NCBI GenBank assembly: GCA_021201175.1
Contig: JAJQFK010000254.1
Coordinates: 1-8,168, forward strand
Origin: Candidatus Gastranaerophilales bacterium
Lineage (GTDB): Bacteria > Cyanobacteriota > Vampirovibrionia > Gastranaerophilales > Gastranaerophilaceae
Reading direction: 5' to 3'
Length of the DNA: 8,168 nucleotides
Below the pieces are notes generated by a model. That model was not told the DNA's origin. It saw only the letters and a program-made list of their open reading frames with translations, and did not search any database. Each line of letters begins with the position of its first letter. Position 1 is the first letter of the stretch. A program made the position numbers and the translations under genes. Shown here in pieces: positions 5,457 through 8,168 of the stretch.

Positions 5457-7146
5457 TTTTTTCCCTCGCGTTGTTATACAAATTTAGAATTATTCTGACA
5501 ATAAAAGTATTATTTTCTAAGGATTCCAATATGACTTCTCCTTGCATAGCATTAACCAAACCTTTTACGATATAAAGACCAAGACCGGTACCTCTTGTTG
5601 TTCTGGTTGTCTTATCATCAAGCCTGATAAATTTATCAAACAATGTGGACAACGTGTTATTATCTATATAATCAGCGCTGTTAGAGATTTCTATTATGGC
5701 TTTATCTTCGGTATATAAAGCATTTAGTTTTATCGGGGTATCTTCATAAGCATATTTATTGGCATTGCCTAAAAGATTTATTATTACCTGCTCAAGCCTG
5801 TCTTTATCCGACAATATTAAAGGGAAATCGTTTGGAATATTATTTTCTATTTCTCGTGTTTCAATATTTTTAACGGAATATATTGAATTTTCTATAATAT
5901 TTAAAAGATTCACCGGTTCTAAATTAATATTCAATTTAGCGCCTTCTATATCGGGGATTACAAGTAAATCTTCTATCATTCTGGAAAGCCGTTCGGATTG
6001 TTGTTTTATTATCAACAATGATTTATGTTTTGTTGCCTCATCAATTTTTATATCCGTTCTTAATAATCTTGATGTATACCCCCGGATACTTGTCAGGGGG
6101 GTTCTTAATTCATGACTTACCGTATCAACGAGATTAGAACGAAAACCGTCAAGAAGTTTTAGTTCTTTATTCTTTTCCTGCAATTTTTTATATGACGCAT
6201 TTATTTCACTTATCATACTATTAAATTCTTCTGACAGAAAAATTATTTCACGGGGGGTAAATATATTTGTAATCGGCACAATTTGTCGTTTATAATTTCC
6301 TCTTGATACTGAAATAATTCCCTTAAAAAGCTGACGTATATTGAAATATAGATAATAGCTATACATTAATGTAAGAAACATTGTAACTGCTGCCGCTATT
6401 AAAAATGCTATTAAAATCTTTAATCTTGCTTCTATAATAGTTGATTTTGTGAGTTCTTCCGAGGTATTGACTATTATTATAAGCCCTAAATCGTCCATTT
6501 TGAGATATACTCTGGGTTGATTTTTTATTTCTTCAAACCTTGTTGCAATATTATTTACAGGATTTACAGGCAGTTGTTTTATGCTTTTTTTAAAATCATT
6601 TTCATCATAATTATGTGTAAATACCAGATTCCCGGTTGTATCGACTACATATATTCTTCTGTTTTTTTCACCTTTTATGTTATTCAGGATATTATCCTTA
6701 ATTAATTTAGAGTTTATTTCAGCCTTTATAAATTTATCATTATGGATTTTATCAACTATCCATAATTTTTCTGTTTGAGGTTCATATATGATTCTCTGGG
6801 TTTTATCGAAATTCTCATTTTCAGAAGGGTGAATAATTTCAAAATCTTTAAAAACTTTTGAATTTATCGAAACATCTTTAAGAAATAGATTTTGATTATA
6901 TTCTCCTGAAATATGATTTAAAGAAATAACGATTTCCTCAAGGCGGTTTTCATCTGTTGTCAAGACTGAAAAAATGTTATTTTCTATAATTTTAGCAAGC
7001 ATTTGTGCGGAATAACCAAGTTCTTTTCTCAAAGAATGCTGGCTGATATTATTTATAACAAACCACGAAATAACGGAAGGCACAAGAACACCAATCAGAG
7101 ATATAATAATAATTTGTTCTACAATTTTTAATCTTTTATATCTCAT
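5446..7146 (-). CDS. Membrane sensor histidine kinase (Cache-like sensor, HAMP, HisKA, HATPase)
   Basis: This 566-residue inner-membrane kinase pairs with the response regulator just upstream. TM1 is at about 9-31. A roughly 200-residue extracytoplasmic sensor follows, whose C-terminal part (RIYVVDTTGNLVFTHNYDEN) looks like a Cache fold. TM2 is at about 242-265, then HAMP to about 320 and a short coiled linker. HisKA has the phospho-accepting His345 in TVSHELRTPLTSIRGY. The ATPase domain has an N box (NLLGNANKY, Asn457/Asn461), an F-box-like LFDKF and an intact G2 box GTGLGL (519-524). The usual DxGxG G1 box is replaced by ISNSADYID (487-495), a degenerate form also met in some active kinases. 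The start is ATG 7146, with AGGGA at 7156-7152 overlapping the regulator's stop codon. The stimulus is unknown. Confidence 0.93.
   Translation of the reverse strand: MRYKRLKIVEQIIIISLIGVLVPSVISWFVINNISQHSLRKELGYSAQMLAKIIENNIFSVLTTDENRLEEIVISLNHISGEYNQNLFLKDVSINSKVFKDFEIIHPSENENFDKTQRIIYEPQTEKLWIVDKIHNDKFIKAEINSKLIKDNILNNIKGEKNRRIYVVDTTGNLVFTHNYDENDFKKSIKQLPVNPVNNIATRFEEIKNQPRVYLKMDDLGLIIIVNTSEELTKSTIIEARLKILIAFLIAAAVTMFLTLMYSYYLYFNIRQLFKGIISVSRGNYKRQIVPITNIFTPREIIFLSEEFNSMISEINASYKKLQEKNKELKLLDGFRSNLVDTVSHELRTPLTSIRGYTSRLLRTDIKIDEATKHKSLLIIKQQSERLSRMIEDLLVIPDIEGAKLNINLEPVNLLNIIENSIYSVKNIETREIENNIPNDFPLILSDKDRLEQVIINLLGNANKYAYEDTPIKLNALYTEDKAIIEISNSADYIDNNTLSTLFDKFIRLDDKTTRTTRGTGLGLYIVKGLVNAMQGEVILESLENNTFIVRIILNLYNNAREKIES
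5462..5466 (-). promoter_or_regulatory. Ribosome binding site supporting the TTG start of tadA
   Basis: AGGGA on the minus strand lies five bases before the TTG at 5456, inside the end of the kinase gene. The same AGGGA with five-base spacing precedes the kinase ATG. The later ATG at 5441 has only A/T-rich sequence in front of it. Confidence 0.55.
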
Positions 7147-7154
7147 AATTTTCC

Positions 7155-7865
7155 CTATTCATTTTCGCTGCCGAAAGGATTCAATTTATATCCGACGTTA
7201 TTTACAGTTTGCAAATAGTCGGGCATTTTTGGGTTATGTTCTATTTTTTGTCTTAATCCTCCGACATGAACTCTAAGCATTCTGACATCATCATCGGAAT
7301 TATAGCCCCACACTTCATTTAGAAGGACAGCTAAAGGTACTGCCTCATTAAAATGCTGCATGAGGCAATATAAAATTTCAAATTCAGTAGGAGTAAGTTT
7401 AATAGAATTATTTTTAACTTTTGCTTCAAGCGAGTCGGGGAATATTTCAATATCTCCCGCTTTTAATATTTCTCCCGAAGTATTATTCATTACTTTTCCC
7501 GCAGGACTTCTTCTTACAAGCGCTCTGACCCTTAATAATACTTCCTGAATATCAAACGGTTTAACTATATAATCATCAGCGCCCATGTCAAACCCTTGTG
7601 TTTTATCGTTTATTGTACCCTTTGCGGTTAACATTAAAATAGGTACATCGGGTTTTGATTTTCTAATGTTTTTGCATACATCAAATCCGTTCATTTTGGG
7701 CATCATAACATCTAAAAGAATCAAGTCATAAGTATTTGTAAGTGCTTTTTTTAAAGCTTCTTCACCGTCTTTCGCGGTATCTGTTTCATATCCGCTCTGC
7801 GCCAAATCAAACTCAAGTAATTCTCTTATTTCATTATCATCATCAGATATAAGAAGTTTATACAT
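7155..7865 (-). CDS. OmpR/PhoB-family response regulator (winged-helix DNA-binding)
   Basis: This cytoplasmic transcription factor has 236 residues, a standard length. The receiver domain (about 1-117) has the acidic pocket DDD (8-10), phospho-acceptor Asp52 in LLDVMMPKMNG, switch Thr80 (MLTAKG) and Lys102 in DYIVKPF. The DNA-binding winged helix (about 134-230) shows KLTPTEFEILYCLMQH, the recognition region DVRMLRVHVGGLRQKIE and the wing YLQTVNNVGYKLN. It is the first gene of the minus-strand operon; the kinase follows after 8 bases. ATG 7865 has AGGGA nine bases upstream. Its targets are unknown, but the divergent gene at 8086 and its own operon are natural candidates. Family assignment is certain; identity with a named regulator such as RpaA/RpaB is not claimed. 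Confidence 0.96.
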   Translation of the reverse strand: MYKLLISDDDNEIRELLEFDLAQSGYETDTAKDGEEALKKALTNTYDLILLDVMMPKMNGFDVCKNIRKSKPDVPILMLTAKGTINDKTQGFDMGADDYIVKPFDIQEVLLRVRALVRRSPAGKVMNNTSGEILKAGDIEIFPDSLEAKVKNNSIKLTPTEFEILYCLMQHFNEAVPLAVLLNEVWGYNSDDDVRMLRVHVGGLRQKIEHNPKMPDYLQTVNNVGYKLNPFGSENE

Positions 7866-7924
7866 TTATTTTTATCCCTATACTTAATCCGGTTTCGGAC
7901 TTTTTTATGATTAAATTATCTCAT

Positions 7925-7930
7925 ATTATA
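7925..7930 (-). promoter_or_regulatory. Probable -10 element of the two-component operon
   Basis: A consensus TATAAT on the minus strand lies 59 bases upstream of the response regulator start. No good -35 is seen at 16-18 bases; the nearest TTGGTC-like sequence is 20 bases away. This could mean dependence on an activator, possibly the regulator itself. Confidence 0.4.
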
Positions 7931-8001
7931 CAATTTAAAACAATTAAGCTGACCAAAAATTTTTGCATATCACGAAATTTTCTCGGACATTTTATATGAA
8001 C

Positions 8002-8020
8002 AAAGTAAAAAAAAGTAAAA
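8002..8020 (+). repeat. Tandem AAAGTAAAA repeat with 10-base period, candidate regulator site
   Basis: AAAGTAAAA occurs at 8002-8010 and again at 8012-8020, one helical turn apart. A related AAAGTAAAG is at 8058-8066. OmpR-family regulators typically bind direct repeats about one turn apart. The pair is centred roughly 50 bases before the predicted transcript start of the gene at 8086. The region is A-rich, so chance is a real alternative. Confidence 0.3.
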
Positions 8021-8044
8021 ATTAAAAAAAAGAAAATATGTTTC

Positions 8045-8053
8045 TGATAAAAT
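8045..8053 (+). promoter_or_regulatory. Possible extended -10 promoter for the gene at 8086
   Basis: TGATAAAAT has the TGn extension and a near-consensus TAAAAT at 8048-8053, about 33 bases before the start codon. The expected -35 position is only a run of A, which an extended -10 can tolerate. Confidence 0.35.
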
Positions 8054-8085
8054 ATAGAAAGTAAAGATTAGATTAGGGCGGAATA

Positions 8086-8168
8086 ATGAAAGAGAGAATT
8101 GTACTTTTAACAATAATTTTTACATTAATGGTGCTTTTATATTTTTTCCAGAATAATATGAATACACC
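8086..8168 (+). CDS. N-terminus of a membrane-anchored or secreted protein (3' end outside window)
   Basis: Only 27 residues are visible: MKERIVLLTIIFTLMVLLYF followed by FQNNMNT. The pattern of two short charged residues, a continuous hydrophobic stretch of about 17 residues and then a polar segment fits a signal peptide or an N-terminal membrane anchor. AGGG (8075-8078) lies seven bases before the ATG. The gene diverges from the two-component operon and may be one of its targets. The family cannot be named from this fragment. Confidence 0.6.
   Translation, partial: MKERIVLLTIIFTLMVLLYFFQNNMNT

Larger units (their letters stand above)
7866..8085. other. Divergent promoter region between the two-component operon and the next gene
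   Basis: This 220-base, strongly AT-rich region contains putative promoter elements for both directions (7925-7930 minus, 8045-8053 plus) and a tandem AAAGTAAAA pair (8002-8020). A small TCCG-GTTT-CGGA stem followed by C and T6 lies at 7888-7906, but no plus-strand gene precedes it. No small gene or RNA is recognisable. Confidence 0.6.

Noticed and set aside
7888..7906. Rho-independent terminator on the plus strand
   Set aside because: There is a TCCG/CGGA stem then T6, but the stem is only four pairs and no plus-strand gene lies upstream to terminate.
1..8168. CRISPR array, tRNA, rRNA, transposase, phage or defence genes
   Set aside because: I looked on both strands and saw no repeat-spacer series, cloverleaf, rRNA-like stretch or such protein families.

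Overview
The window is a low-GC bacterial chromosome segment. It most resembles a gut member of the non-photosynthetic cyanobacterial sister lineage (Vampirovibrionia/Melainabacteria, Gastranaerophilales). This placement is an inference. It rests on the pilin N-terminus (AFTLAEVLLTL), the pilin's D-x-NGDK-x-PN...G-DVFFF segment, a Ski2-like helicase of the kind common in Cyanobacteria and Actinobacteria, and the AT-rich codon use. No rRNA, tRNA, CRISPR array, insertion sequence or phage gene is visible.

Layout. Bases 1-890 (+) hold the C-terminal end of a Ski2/Mtr4-like RNA helicase. Bases 1081-1784 (-) hold a secreted type IV pilin-like protein with its own promoter and ribosome binding site. 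Its start codon is separated from the pilin reading frame by a run of ten G (coding strand), so as sequenced the gene is out of frame. One extra G would restore a complete prepilin. This looks like a slipped-strand phase-variation switch and is the most notable thing here. Imperfect direct repeats (1011-1049 and 1867-1906) flank the pilin unit. A GC-rich, strongly foldable island (about 1911-2040) and a perfect inverted repeat (2042-2062) sit between the pilin and the next gene.

Bases 2147-4276 (+) form a two-gene operon: S-adenosylhomocysteinase (ahcY) and lipoyl synthase (lipA), both linked to S-adenosylmethionine use. lipA ends convergently, overlapping by 4 bases, with a four-gene minus-strand operon. 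In transcription order that operon is: an OmpR-family response regulator (7865-7155), its membrane sensor kinase (7146-5446), the tRNA adenosine deaminase tadA (5456-5025) and an uncharacterised TIGR02757/DUF2400-family protein (5025-4273). These four genes have an 8-base gap or overlap one another, so they are probably co-transcribed and translationally coupled. The last 83 bases start a divergent gene for a small membrane-anchored or secreted protein.

The helicase, ahcY, lipA and tadA are housekeeping functions. The pilin unit and its flanks are the accessory, rapidly varying part of the window.
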